A DNA stretch of 7,117 nt from positions 1 through 7,117 of the forward strand of contig JAFDAT010000176.1 in NCBI GenBank assembly GCA_019313725.1, read 5' to 3'. The notes beneath the pieces are model-generated. The model had not been told where the DNA came from. It saw only the letters and a list, made by a program, of their open reading frames with translations, and ran no database searches. Source of the stretch: Deltaproteobacteria bacterium. GTDB taxonomy: Bacteria; Desulfobacterota; Desulfobacteria; Desulfobacterales; B30-G6. This document shows positions 1 through 5,628 of the stretch, in pieces (positions within the stretch are counted from its first letter, which is position 1; each line of letters begins with the position of its first letter). Made by a program: the position numbers and the translations under genes.

Positions 1-1
1 C

Positions 2-70
2 GTAGAAAAAAGGTACTACAAGATGCCGAAAAGATTTGCCGCCGGGACTCCGGAGCCCTGGGATATTTAA
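2..70 (+). CDS. Possible C-terminal tail of an upstream gene (partial)
   Basis: Reading from base 2 gives 22 codons ending in TAA at 68-70, with a protein-like C-terminal sequence that ends AGTPEPWDI. Composition and codon choice look like a real protein end, and a hairpin-capable GC-rich stretch (44-58, CTCCGGAG core) lies within it. Frame 1 is also open to a TAG at 112-114, so the frame choice is not certain. I recognise no family, and the piece is too short to assign one. Low confidence. Confidence 0.3.
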   Translation, partial: VEKRYYKMPKRFAAGTPEPWDI

Positions 71-90
71 TCTCTCCTGGGTTTAATTCC

Positions 91-214
91 CTGCAGCTTG
101 CTGCGCGAAGGTAGAAGAGATCCAAATCGTATGATACCGCGTGGCTTGTCACGCGGAGATTTCATTGTATAGCGACGAAGTCGCGCTTCATAAAATTTCG
201 GCACAAAATTTTAT
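91..214. repeat. Cluster of four short palindromes ahead of the dnaJ-like gene
   Basis: Four inverted repeats follow one another: GCAGC/GCTGC at 93-97 and 100-104; CCGCGTG/CACGCGG at 137-143 and 150-156; GCGAC/GTCGC at 172-176 and 180-184; ATAAAATTT/AAATTTTAT at 190-198 and 206-214. All are perfect in their arms, with loops of 2 to 7 bases. The first two share the pattern of a GC stem around CTTG. This looks like a dispersed palindromic repeat rather than protein-coding sequence. The last arm ends one base before the ATG at 216, so the element forms the whole leader of the dnaJ-like gene and may fold over its ribosome binding region, which has no clear Shine-Dalgarno. Confidence 0.6.
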
Positions 215-215
215 T

Positions 216-1016
216 ATGGGACAATTGGATTACTACAAAGTGCTGGGGGTCACGGTCGATAGTGATGGCGGAAAGATCAAGGCCGCCTACCGGGACCTGG
301 CTTTTCAATACCATCCGGACCGGAACCGGAAAAACCCCGTGGCTGCCGAAACGATGAAGCAGGTCAACGAGGCCTATGCGGTGCTGTCGGATCCCGAAAA
401 ACGCAAAGCCTACGATGCCCTCCGGCAGGAATTCGGGAATTCAGCCCATAACCGTTTCCGGCAAACGTACACGGAGCAGGACATTTTCAGCGGCTCGGAT
501 ATCCATCATGTTTTCGAGGAGATGGCCAGATCCTACGGTTTCAGGGGCTCTGAAGATGTATTCAAGGAATTCTACGGAAAAGGATTTCGTACTTTCGAGT
601 ATCGCCGGCCGGGGATGTTCGGCGGGGGCTTTTTTTTCTTCAGGTCTGCCGGAAAAGACGGTATGGGCAAGGGGAGGCTCCCATTGCCCGGCGGGCCGCT
701 GGCCATGCTGGTCAGGCACGTTATTAAGAAGCTGTCCCCGGCAGGGGCGTCTGAAAGGGGTAACGACCGGATCGAGACCATAACCCTGGATTCGGAAACC
801 GCCGACAAAGGGGGACCGTACGCCTATTACCACAAAAAGGAGAAGAAAAAGCTGATCGTCAAAATTCCGTCGCAGGTGCGCGAGGGGCAGAAGATCCGTC
901 TCGCCGGCCAGGGAAGCCCCGGCAAAGGCGGCGGCCTGCCGGGCGACCTGTTCCTCGAGGTACAGGTCAGAAGGCCCTTTCTGGAACGGCTGAAATCATT
1001 GATAACGGATCGGTGA
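216..1016 (+). CDS. DnaJ-like J-domain co-chaperone with C-terminal substrate-binding part
   Basis: This is a cytoplasmic Hsp40-type co-chaperone of 266 aa, expected to stimulate the ATPase of a DnaK partner. Residues 5-68 form a J-domain (DYYKVLGV start, HPD at 33-35, YAVLSDPEKRKAYD). A Gly/Phe-rich stretch follows (GMFGGGFFFF). The last ~55 residues match the end of the DnaJ C-terminal domain (LIVKIPSQVREGQKIRLAGQG, then PGDLFLEVQV). There is no CxxCxGxG zinc finger, and the first beta domain of CbpA/DnaJ is not evident, so it is shorter than the usual 300-380 aa. The frame is open from a GTG at 141, but that lies inside a palindrome and gives 25 non-homologous residues. The ATG at 216 starts directly before the J-domain. 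The Shine-Dalgarno is weak. The gene is convergent with argF. I do not call it dnaJ or cbpA, because the architecture differs from both. Confidence 0.88.
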   Translation: MGQLDYYKVLGVTVDSDGGKIKAAYRDLAFQYHPDRNRKNPVAAETMKQVNEAYAVLSDPEKRKAYDALRQEFGNSAHNRFRQTYTEQDIFSGSDIHHVFEEMARSYGFRGSEDVFKEFYGKGFRTFEYRRPGMFGGGFFFFRSAGKDGMGKGRLPLPGGPLAMLVRHVIKKLSPAGASERGNDRIETITLDSETADKGGPYAYYHKKEKKKLIVKIPSQVREGQKIRLAGQGSPGKGGGLPGDLFLEVQVRRPFLERLKSLITDR

Positions 1017-1050
1017 CAACCAAGCCCCCTTTCACGGTATCATCACCATT

Positions 1051-1127
1051 GTAGGGGTGCCCCTTGTGGGTACCCGAAAGACGGTAGGCAATTCGCCAAA
1101 GCGGGCAGACACAAGGCCTGCCCCTAC
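1051..1127. repeat. 77-bp MITE-like inverted-repeat element
   Basis: The 26-bp termini at 1051-1076 and 1102-1127 are imperfect inverted repeats. Both begin with GTAGGGG when read inward and share an internal CCTTGTG block. A 25-bp unrelated centre lies between them. It sits between the convergent dnaJ-like and argF genes. The long hairpin could slow transcription from both sides, and no other terminator is visible in this gap. GTAGGGG...CCCCTAC elements of this type are commonly dispersed in bacterial genomes. The copy number here cannot be judged from one window. Confidence 0.65.
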
Positions 1128-1190
1128 AGCGGGATTAGGAGATATTATAGGCGCATTTGAATCGATCACCACAAACGAATATATTCATGG

Positions 1191-2108
1191 TCACACCACC
1201 CCCATAATCTTCAGCAGCAATGCATTCTGAACATGCATGCGGTTTTCGGCTTCGTCAAAAACAACCGACCCCTTGCCCTCGATGACTGAATCGGTCACTT
1301 CCAATCCTCTTTCCGCGGGAAGACAATGCAGAAACAGTGCTTCTTCAGCGGCGGCAGCCATAATGGCATCGTTGACCTGAAAGCCCTGGAAGTGTTTCAT
1401 TCTTTCCTCTTTTTCGTGTTTCTGCCCCATGGACGCCCACACGTCGGTGTAAATGACGTGGGCATTTTTTGCGGCCGCCATGGGGTCATGGGAAATGTCG
1501 ATTCTGGAAAGACCGGCTTTGCGGGCGGCTGCGACGGTGGCTTCATCGGGCGTGTAATTTTCCGGGCAGGCGCAGACAAAATGAAGGGGAATCCGTTGCG
1601 CTAGCCTCAGCCAGGAGTTCACGATGTTGTTGCCGTCGCCGATATAGACGATTTTGAGGTCTTTAAGGTGTCCCCGGTGTTCCTGGACGGTGAAAATGTC
1701 GGCCATGATCTGGCAGGGGTGGTTGTAATCGGTCAGGGCATTGATGACCGGCACATCAGCGTATTCAGCCAGTTCCAGAATGTGGGCATGATTGAAAAGC
1801 CTGGCCATGATGATGTCGTTGTAGCGGCTGACCACGCGGGCAATGTCTTTAACCGCCTCCCGTTTTCCGATGTCGATGTCTGCCGGCCCCAGGTAGATGG
1901 CATGCCCCCCCAGTCTGAAAAAACCCGTTTCGAATGAAAGGCGGGTTCTGGCTGACGGCTTGGCAAATATCATGGCCATGCTGCAGCCCCTGAAGGGCGT
2001 GTACATTTCTCCCGATTTTAATTTGGCTTTGACTTCTTTTGCTATCTGCAGGATTTCGGAGATTTCGTCGGCCGATACGTCGGTGATGTGCAGAAAATCG
2101 CGTTTCAC
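1191..2108 (-). CDS. argF: Ornithine carbamoyltransferase
   Basis: This enzyme converts ornithine and carbamoyl phosphate to citrulline in cytoplasmic arginine biosynthesis. The product is 305 aa, the normal family length. Carbamoyl-phosphate binding motifs are SARTR (in place of the usual STRTR) and HPCQ in the stretch DYNHPCQIMADIFTV. The ornithine-side motif DVWASMGQ and the catalytic HCLPA loop (FLHCLPAERG) are present, which fits ornithine rather than N-acetylornithine carbamoyltransferase. The start is the GTG at 2108: it gives the family N-terminus (KRDFLHITD) and has GGGAGG 4 bases upstream. The frame continues upstream to 2192, but that extension lies within the lipoprotein gene in another frame and is not homologous. 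The lipoprotein stop is 37 bp upstream, so the two are probably co-transcribed. No ArgR box was found. Confidence 0.95.
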   Translation of the reverse strand: MKRDFLHITDVSADEISEILQIAKEVKAKLKSGEMYTPFRGCSMAMIFAKPSARTRLSFETGFFRLGGHAIYLGPADIDIGKREAVKDIARVVSRYNDIIMARLFNHAHILELAEYADVPVINALTDYNHPCQIMADIFTVQEHRGHLKDLKIVYIGDGNNIVNSWLRLAQRIPLHFVCACPENYTPDEATVAAARKAGLSRIDISHDPMAAAKNAHVIYTDVWASMGQKHEKEERMKHFQGFQVNDAIMAAAAEEALFLHCLPAERGLEVTDSVIEGKGSVVFDEAENRMHVQNALLLKIMGVV

Positions 2109-2128
2109 TTTTCCTCCCTTGCATTCAT
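2105..2128 (-). other. Possible 7-codon leader ORF overlapping the argF start
   Basis: ATG at 2128-2126 opens a 7-codon frame (MNAREEK) whose TGA at 2107-2105 overlaps the argF GTG as GTGA. The argF Shine-Dalgarno lies inside it. Such overlap would allow translational coupling, and one codon is a rare-type arginine AGG. No Shine-Dalgarno precedes this ATG and the frame is very short, so it may be chance. Confidence 0.2.
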
Positions 2129-2139
2129 TAGAAACAAGC
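2123..2139. repeat. 17-bp direct repeat, copy 1 (argF leader)
   Basis: The sequence ATTCATTAGAAACAAGC on the plus strand is repeated exactly at 2635-2651. This copy lies in the 37-bp gap between the lipoprotein stop and the argF start. On the coding strand, the argF Shine-Dalgarno follows it. Confidence 0.8.
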
Positions 2140-2145
2140 GGTGTA

Positions 2146-2640
2146 TCAGCGTCCGCCGCGATGCATGTCTTCATATTCCGGTGGCCCGGCAAGTCCGTAT
2201 ACCCTCAGGGTCTTTTCATCGACGGGCTTGATGACCATGTATGACCATCCCGTGAAAAGATAGCCGTAGATATCGTCCTCGGGGCCGAGGATTCTGAACA
2301 GCCGGGGGATATATGCGGAGTAGTTGTTTCTTTGAATGCGATCGATGACGCCTGCAATTGTTTCAGAACTGCTGACTTCCTTCCACAGCACCCCTTCGGG
2401 CCGGATGTTTTTATCGTCGTTTTTTGGATCGAACAGGATCCCGGACACAATCTTCTCGCTGTTCCCGTGGTAGTGGACTACATACTGGTCTGTATTGGCC
2501 GTGAGGTCCGCCAGCAGGTCAGCGCTTACATCACTGGGTGCCAGTGAGAGTTTTCCATGACTCGCGCACCCCGCCATGAAAAATATCAGCGACAATGCGA
2601 TGGCCATATATGTATATGATTGATATTTCATGTTATTCAT
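2146..2640 (-). CDS. Small lipoprotein of unknown function
   Basis: The product is 164 aa with a type II signal peptide: a short basic/polar start, a hydrophobic run (MAIALSLIFF) and the lipobox MAGC with Cys25. It is expected to be exported, lipidated and membrane-anchored facing the periplasm. The mature part has no motif I recognise. It contains VVHYHGNSEKI, ILGPEDDIYGYLFTGW and VIKPVDEKTLRVYGLAGPP, and looks like a small globular domain. Start choice: the ATG at 2640 is 10 bases after AAGGGAGG. A TTG at 2649 and an ATG at 2631 are also in frame, but their spacing is worse. A candidate promoter lies at 2687-2715. argF follows after 37 bp on the same strand, although a link with arginine metabolism is not obvious. 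The gene is bracketed by exact 17-bp repeats, which suggests a rearrangement at this spot. Confidence 0.85.
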   Translation of the reverse strand: MNNMKYQSYTYMAIALSLIFFMAGCASHGKLSLAPSDVSADLLADLTANTDQYVVHYHGNSEKIVSGILFDPKNDDKNIRPEGVLWKEVSSSETIAGVIDRIQRNNYSAYIPRLFRILGPEDDIYGYLFTGWSYMVIKPVDEKTLRVYGLAGPPEYEDMHRGGR

Positions 2641-2651
2641 TAGAAACAAGC
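2635..2651. repeat. 17-bp direct repeat, copy 2 (lipoprotein start)
   Basis: Identical to 2123-2139. This copy contains the lipoprotein ATG. On the coding strand its Shine-Dalgarno (AAGGGAGG) lies just before the repeat, whereas in the argF copy the Shine-Dalgarno lies just after it. Confidence 0.8.
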
Positions 2652-2686
2652 CTCCCTTTGTAACTTATTTGCCATAGGCCGATGTT

Positions 2687-2715
2687 CTTTTAATTTAATA
2701 ACCATCGTGTTTCAA
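2687..2715 (-). promoter_or_regulatory. Candidate sigma-70 promoter for lipoprotein-argF
   Basis: On the minus strand, TTGAAA (2715-2710) and TAAAAG (2692-2687) are separated by 17 bases. This matches 5/6 and 4/6 of consensus and would start transcription about 40 bases ahead of the lipoprotein ATG. It lies in the 102-bp gap after the DUF3783 gene. Confidence 0.35.
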
Positions 2716-2742
2716 TAAATTCAATCCTGCTGCATACATCGG

Positions 2743-3162
2743 CTACCGGTTTTTCAAGGCTTCTCTTTCGGCGGAGAGCTCCGCCAGCAGCTCTTTCAGC
2801 AGCCAATTTTCGGAGGTGGCCGTAAGGGTCGCCCACAGCGCCGGTTGCATGCCGCTCTTGCGGCACACGCCCATCAGGGTGTGCAGCTGTTTTTCGGTGA
2901 TGCCGGAAACGATAATCGCCCTCGGCAGGGCGGAGGATTCTCCCCGGCCCGATCCGGAGGGCAGGTCGGCCAGGTCGGAAAGGCGGGTATCCGCCTGGTT
3001 GCCCAGCGCCCAGATCAGCGGAACCGCTTTCAATCCGGCCATGGCCAGGACAGCTTCGAATTTCGGCTGGGTTTCTGCGGTAAACCCGCAGAGGATGAGT
3101 TTTTCAGGTCCATAGAGCCGGGCGTCGGAGTGGCTTACCTTTTCGAATTTTGCAGCGGACAT
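2743..3162 (-). CDS. DUF3783-family protein
   Basis: The product is 139 aa and predicted cytoplasmic, with no signal or membrane segment. The C-terminal half (about 80-139) matches DUF3783: AIIVSGITEKQLHTLM, then a short beta segment PALWATLT, then SENWLLKELLAELSAEREALK. The function of the family is not established. The N-terminal half (LILCGFTAETQPKFEAVLAMAGLKAVPLIWAL) resembles the same fold, so the protein may be a tandem of two related half-domains; this is an inference from the parallel G(F/I)T layout. The ATG at 3162 has AAAGGA about 9 bases upstream. It is transcribed alone or with the lipoprotein gene 102 bp downstream. A REPIN-like element begins 20 bp upstream of its start. Confidence 0.8.
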   Translation of the reverse strand: MSAAKFEKVSHSDARLYGPEKLILCGFTAETQPKFEAVLAMAGLKAVPLIWALGNQADTRLSDLADLPSGSGRGESSALPRAIIVSGITEKQLHTLMGVCRKSGMQPALWATLTATSENWLLKELLAELSAEREALKNR

Positions 3163-3181
3163 CTTGATATTTCCTTTTATT

Positions 3182-3281
3182 CAGGGCTGAAGCCCTGGCC
3201 TACATTGGCAACACTCTGATTATGCATATATTATTTCGACCGACAATATGCACGGTCATGTAGCGCAGGGATTTATCCCTG
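3182..3281. repeat. REPIN-like pair of inverted palindromes
   Basis: Two hairpins face each other: CAGGGCT/AGCCCTG (3182-3197) with the tail GCCTACAT, and its mirror ATGTAGCG followed by CAGGGAT/ATCCCTG (3258-3281). Each arm is itself a perfect 7-bp stem with a 2-base loop, and the tails pair across the element. A central imperfect inverted repeat (around TGCATAT and ATATGCA) lies between them. Total size is 100 bp. This is the layout of paired REP sequences mobilised as a unit. It occupies half of the gap between the DUF3783 and phosphotransferase genes. The rest of that gap (3282-3380) holds no gene, only a CTTCGTG doublet at 3347-3361. Confidence 0.7.
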
Positions 3282-3380
3282 CCAAAGCTGATTGCACATC
3301 CACATTTCACGCCTAACGCTTTACCTTTCACGGCCGGCCTAATATCCTTCGTGTCTTCGTGGGGCGCTATTTTATGGTGA

Positions 3381-4475
3381 TCACGCAGTTGCGTCTTTAA
3401 TGACCTCCGTCAAAACCTTGCCGTTATCTTCGATCCACTGCATCAGCCTGATGCCGTGTCGGATAAAGGGGTAATATTCATCGTCCTCGGCATCTTCTTT
3501 TTCAAGAAAATCGGTCACCGACCAGTTGAGTACGTACAGGTTGGCAAAGGCCAGCATGGGCATCAGCGCCTGCAGTTCACGCGGTGTCATGGGAAGCCGG
3601 GCACAGGCATCCCGGTAGGTGCCGAGAAAGAGACTGAAGGGGCGCAGCCGCAGGCTTCCTGCACCGGCCCCCTGCCATTGGGCCGTGAAATATATAAGGG
3701 CCAGGGCCACGTCAAAAAGGCGATAATCGATTTTGGACCAGTCAAAGTCGAAAAGGCCGACCCCTTTTTCGTTTTCAAATTTAAGGTTGCCCGGGTGATA
3801 GTCGCAGTGAATGGGGACTTTCGGCATCCCTTGATACCTTTTCCGGTCGGCAATTCCGCCATCGAGTATGGACGCAATCCGGTGCGCATGTGCCTTGAAT
3901 AATGTGGTGCATTGCCCGTTGTGCATTGACGCGGCAAAGACCGTGAAATTCCGCTTGAGAATAGGCAGAAAATGCATAATCGGCGGCTGGGCCCTGTCCG
4001 TATGGGCCGGCTTGACAAACAGCGCACCGTGATGGTGCAGGCGGGCCAATATGGAGGCCGAGCTGGCAAATTCCCGGTTGGTCAGGTGGGTGTCGGTCCA
4101 GGTATATTTGTCTTCACCTTCCAAAAAATCGAACATGGCCCAGAAGGTGTCGTTCCGGGTCATCGGGGAAGAGGGGGGATTGGGAAAGAAAGTCGCGCCG
4201 TCCCTTGCGGGCATAGGGACACTGATAAGGTCAAAGCCGCTGTTGCGCAGGTGGTTCAGCAGGGCATGTTCAAAACGGATCCCCTGTTTCCGGATGGCCG
4301 GATTGTATTCGCGCAGAAAAAAGCGTCCCCTTTTTTTATGTCCGGATATCCTGACCTGAAAACTTGTGTTGACCGTGCCGCCGTGAATTATTTCGGCTCC
4401 GGCGAACATGCCCAGGTCGTAGCGGTCTTCCACGATCTTTTTTATCTGCTGTGTCAGAAGCGTATTGAGGGCCAT
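3381..4475 (-). CDS. APH-family phosphotransferase (COG2334-like kinase)
   Basis: The product is a 364-aa cytoplasmic small-molecule or protein kinase of the aminoglycoside phosphotransferase fold, close to the homoserine kinase II / RdoA group. Visible features are a glycine-rich nucleotide loop (GGTVNTSFQV, 32-41), the strand FFLREYN (53-59), the catalytic loop HCDYHPGN (H223, D225, N230) and the metal-binding DFD (243-245) in GLFDFDWSKIDYRLFDVA. Substrate cannot be read from the sequence. Homoserine kinase II and RdoA-type protein kinase are both possible, and no thr or amine-metabolism neighbour is present to help. The ATG at 4475 has only a weak Shine-Dalgarno. A second ATG, out of frame, lies 4 bases upstream. 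A TATAAT on the minus strand at 4540-4535 may be its -10 box, but no good -35 is seen. The gene is divergent from the Cys4 gene. Confidence 0.85.
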   Translation of the reverse strand: MALNTLLTQQIKKIVEDRYDLGMFAGAEIIHGGTVNTSFQVRISGHKKRGRFFLREYNPAIRKQGIRFEHALLNHLRNSGFDLISVPMPARDGATFFPNPPSSPMTRNDTFWAMFDFLEGEDKYTWTDTHLTNREFASSASILARLHHHGALFVKPAHTDRAQPPIMHFLPILKRNFTVFAASMHNGQCTTLFKAHAHRIASILDGGIADRKRYQGMPKVPIHCDYHPGNLKFENEKGVGLFDFDWSKIDYRLFDVALALIYFTAQWQGAGAGSLRLRPFSLFLGTYRDACARLPMTPRELQALMPMLAFANLYVLNWSVTDFLEKEDAEDDEYYPFIRHGIRLMQWIEDNGKVLTEVIKDATA

Positions 4476-4567
4476 GCATATCTCATATCCGAAAATGTCT
4501 TGTTTGCCAACTCGATAAAATTTTCATGGCCTGTATTATAAATAAGTGGGACTGTAAGTATATTTAA

Positions 4568-4861
4568 ATGGAAAGTAACCTGTCTATTTCCTTCGAAAAT
4601 CTTGAAAAGATCGCTTTTTTCAGCCAGACCGAGGCCGAGAAGGAACGGGCTGTTTTCAAGCTGGAAAGTGCTTCCCTGCGGGCAAAAACCCTCAGTGGGC
4701 TTTTTCTGGTGTGTATTAAATGCAGAAATATTCGTGATGAGGAAGGTTATTGGAAAAAAAACGAACGCTACCTGGAAGAGCATTCCGGCACAGAATTCAG
4801 AGAGAGTATCTGCGACGACTGTTCGGAAGTGTTTTACCCGAAGTTTCACGGCCTGAACTGA
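4568..4861 (+). CDS. Stand-alone Cys4 (CxxC...CxxC) small protein, sensor-tail module
   Basis: The product is 97 aa. Residues 1-40 are charged and probably helical (AEKERAVFKLESASLRAKTL). Residues 41-93 carry the pattern SG-hydrophobic-C49xxC52, IRDEEGYW, EHSGTEF, then IC82xxC85 and FYP. I recognise this as the small putative zinc module found at the C-terminus of many PAS/response-regulator sensor proteins in Desulfobacterota (typical form: KTLSGLLPIC..CKKIRD..GYW...). Here it stands alone with no PAS, kinase or receiver domain. An in-frame TAA sits directly before the ATG at 4568, so the frame is not simply open upstream. The Shine-Dalgarno is weak. It could be a real stand-alone adaptor or the remnant of a larger sensor. 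The metal-binding role is inferred from the four cysteines. Confidence 0.75.
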   Translation: MESNLSISFENLEKIAFFSQTEAEKERAVFKLESASLRAKTLSGLFLVCIKCRNIRDEEGYWKKNERYLEEHSGTEFRESICDDCSEVFYPKFHGLN

Positions 4862-4901
4862 GCGATTAGCACGCACTTCAGGATAAATTGCAGGTTGTAT
4901 A

Positions 4902-5066
4902 TTATTTACGGGGTTTTTTGCGCCGTTCATCGCTCTTACGCCGCTCGTCGTTTTCTCTCTGCTCTTCCCCCTTGTAAATCAAATCCACATAAGGGGTAAT
5001 GAACTTCAAGCGCCTTTCAGAACCAGACCGTCTTTTTTTATTGTCAGGTGTAGTTTTTGAATCCAT
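4902..5066 (-). CDS. 54-aa highly charged small protein
   Basis: The product is 54 aa, starting MDSKTTPDNKKRRSG and ending RKSDERRKKPRK with TAA at 4904-4902. It has charged ends around a short hydrophobic middle (FITPYVDLIY) and repeated (E)RR/DERR motifs at 17-19, 41-43 and 47-49. I do not recognise a named family, although short RRSGxxRR proteins are frequent in Proteobacteria and Desulfobacterota. Support that it is real: a full reading frame, protein-like codon use, no overlap with neighbours (40 bp from the convergent Cys4 gene), and a near-consensus promoter at 5075-5103. No in-frame start lies upstream and no Shine-Dalgarno is visible. The predicted transcription start is only about 2 bases before the ATG, so the mRNA may be leaderless. 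The charge pattern could suit nucleic-acid or membrane-surface binding, but that is a guess. Confidence 0.65.
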   Translation of the reverse strand: MDSKTTPDNKKRRSGSERRLKFITPYVDLIYKGEEQRENDERRKSDERRKKPRK

Positions 5067-5074
5067 GGGCGCGC

Positions 5075-5103
5075 ATGTTAGCGGGACATCGGCGGGCTGT
5101 CAA
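5075..5103 (-). promoter_or_regulatory. Near-consensus sigma-70 promoter of the 54-aa gene
   Basis: On the minus strand, a perfect TTGACA (5103-5098), a 17-base spacer and TAACAT (5080-5075, 4/6) are present. The expected start is near 5068, with the ATG at 5066. Confidence 0.6.
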
Positions 5104-5170
5104 ATAAATTTTTAATGCTTATTTGAGAGTCCAATCAAACGATGTTGAGCAATTGATAAGATTATTCCAC

Positions 5171-5215
5171 AAATAAGAAAAAGCCGGGCCGTATTAGCCC
5201 GGTTATTTCTTATTT
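5171..5215 (-). terminator. Rho-independent terminator behind the STAS-like gene
   Basis: 19-bp arms (5171-5189 and 5197-5215) pair with two mismatches around a 7-base loop. On the minus strand the core CCGGGC/GCCCGG is followed by CTTTTTCTTATTT. The STAS-like stop codon (5216-5214) overlaps the outer edge of the stem. The plus-strand reading has a poorer T-tract, so it serves mainly the minus strand. Confidence 0.85.
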
Positions 5216-5489
5216 AGGCCGCCGCATTGAGCCCGATACTTTTACCGATAAAATGGATCCTGGAATTGAGGTGGTTCAATATCGAGGCATTGCTCTGGAT
5301 GACATTCTCCCCGAAAAAATGGACGTGATTCAATTCCGAGGTATTGATAAATACATTGAAACAGTCGGCGCCGTCTTTTTCCAGCAGGTTCAGGAGTTCA
5401 GCGGCCGAACTTCCATCGAAATCCCCGTACAGTTTCAGGTGCAGACTTTCGCCGGAGCGGTGTTTAAAAATTTTGAAATTACTCGCCAT
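5214..5489 (-). CDS. STAS-like small protein without the phospho-acceptor motif
   Basis: The product is 91 aa and cytoplasmic. The order of segments fits a STAS fold (anti-sigma-factor antagonist type): strand FKIFKHRSGESLHLKLYG, the turn and helix GDFDGSSAAELLNLLEK (22-38), strand NVFINTSELNHV (45-56), helix FFGENVIQSNASIL and the final RIHFIGKSIGL. In classical SpoIIAA proteins the second strand ends in D-S-S-G, with the phosphorylated Ser. Here the equivalent place reads HFFG, so phospho-switching by an anti-sigma kinase is unlikely by the usual route. A good GGAGGT lies 5 bases before the ATG at 5489. A strong terminator follows immediately, so it is monocistronic. Upstream there is a sigma-54-like site and a weaker sigma-70-like site. 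No partner kinase or phosphatase is nearby. The STAS assignment rests on pattern, not alignment. Confidence 0.7.
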   Translation of the reverse strand: MASNFKIFKHRSGESLHLKLYGDFDGSSAAELLNLLEKDGADCFNVFINTSELNHVHFFGENVIQSNASILNHLNSRIHFIGKSIGLNAAA

Positions 5490-5590
5490 GGGACACCTCC
5501 GCAGGTATGAATTTTTAAAACATCGAGTCTTCTATGTAGCGCCGGAAACAAGTTGGATGACCTAAAAAACGTTTATCATGAAATCACGAA

Positions 5591-5619
5591 AGTATGAAAA
5601 GACGAAAAATCATGATCAA
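5591..5619 (-). promoter_or_regulatory. Alternative sigma-70-like promoter for the STAS-like gene
   Basis: On the minus strand, TTGATC (5619-5614) and CATACT (5596-5591) are 17 bases apart, each matching 4/6 of consensus. It is weaker than the sigma-54 site just upstream, and only one may be real. Confidence 0.25.
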
Positions 5620-5628
5620 CGTCTTATT

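Noticed and set aside
141..215. N-terminal extension of the dnaJ-like protein from the GTG at 141
   Set aside because: It lies in a cluster of palindromes and gives 25 residues with no relation to J-proteins; the J-domain begins right after the ATG at 216.
2109..2192. Extension of argF to the ATG at 2192
   Set aside because: It would add 28 non-homologous residues overlapping the lipoprotein gene in another frame. The GTG at 2108 has a Shine-Dalgarno and the family N-terminus.
2700..2720. ArgR box upstream of the lipoprotein-argF pair
   Set aside because: The sequence around TGAATTTATTGAA resembles one half of an ARG box but is not palindromic, so there is no real support.
3456..4541. Plus-strand frames opposite the phosphotransferase (148, 189 and 102 aa)
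   Set aside because: They are antisense shadows without motifs or good start signals, while the minus-strand frame carries the kinase signature.
4454..4930. 158-aa frame on the minus strand
   Set aside because: It overlaps the Cys4 gene antisense and the start of the phosphotransferase, and its translation shows no domain. The Cys4 frame on the plus strand has recognisable motifs.
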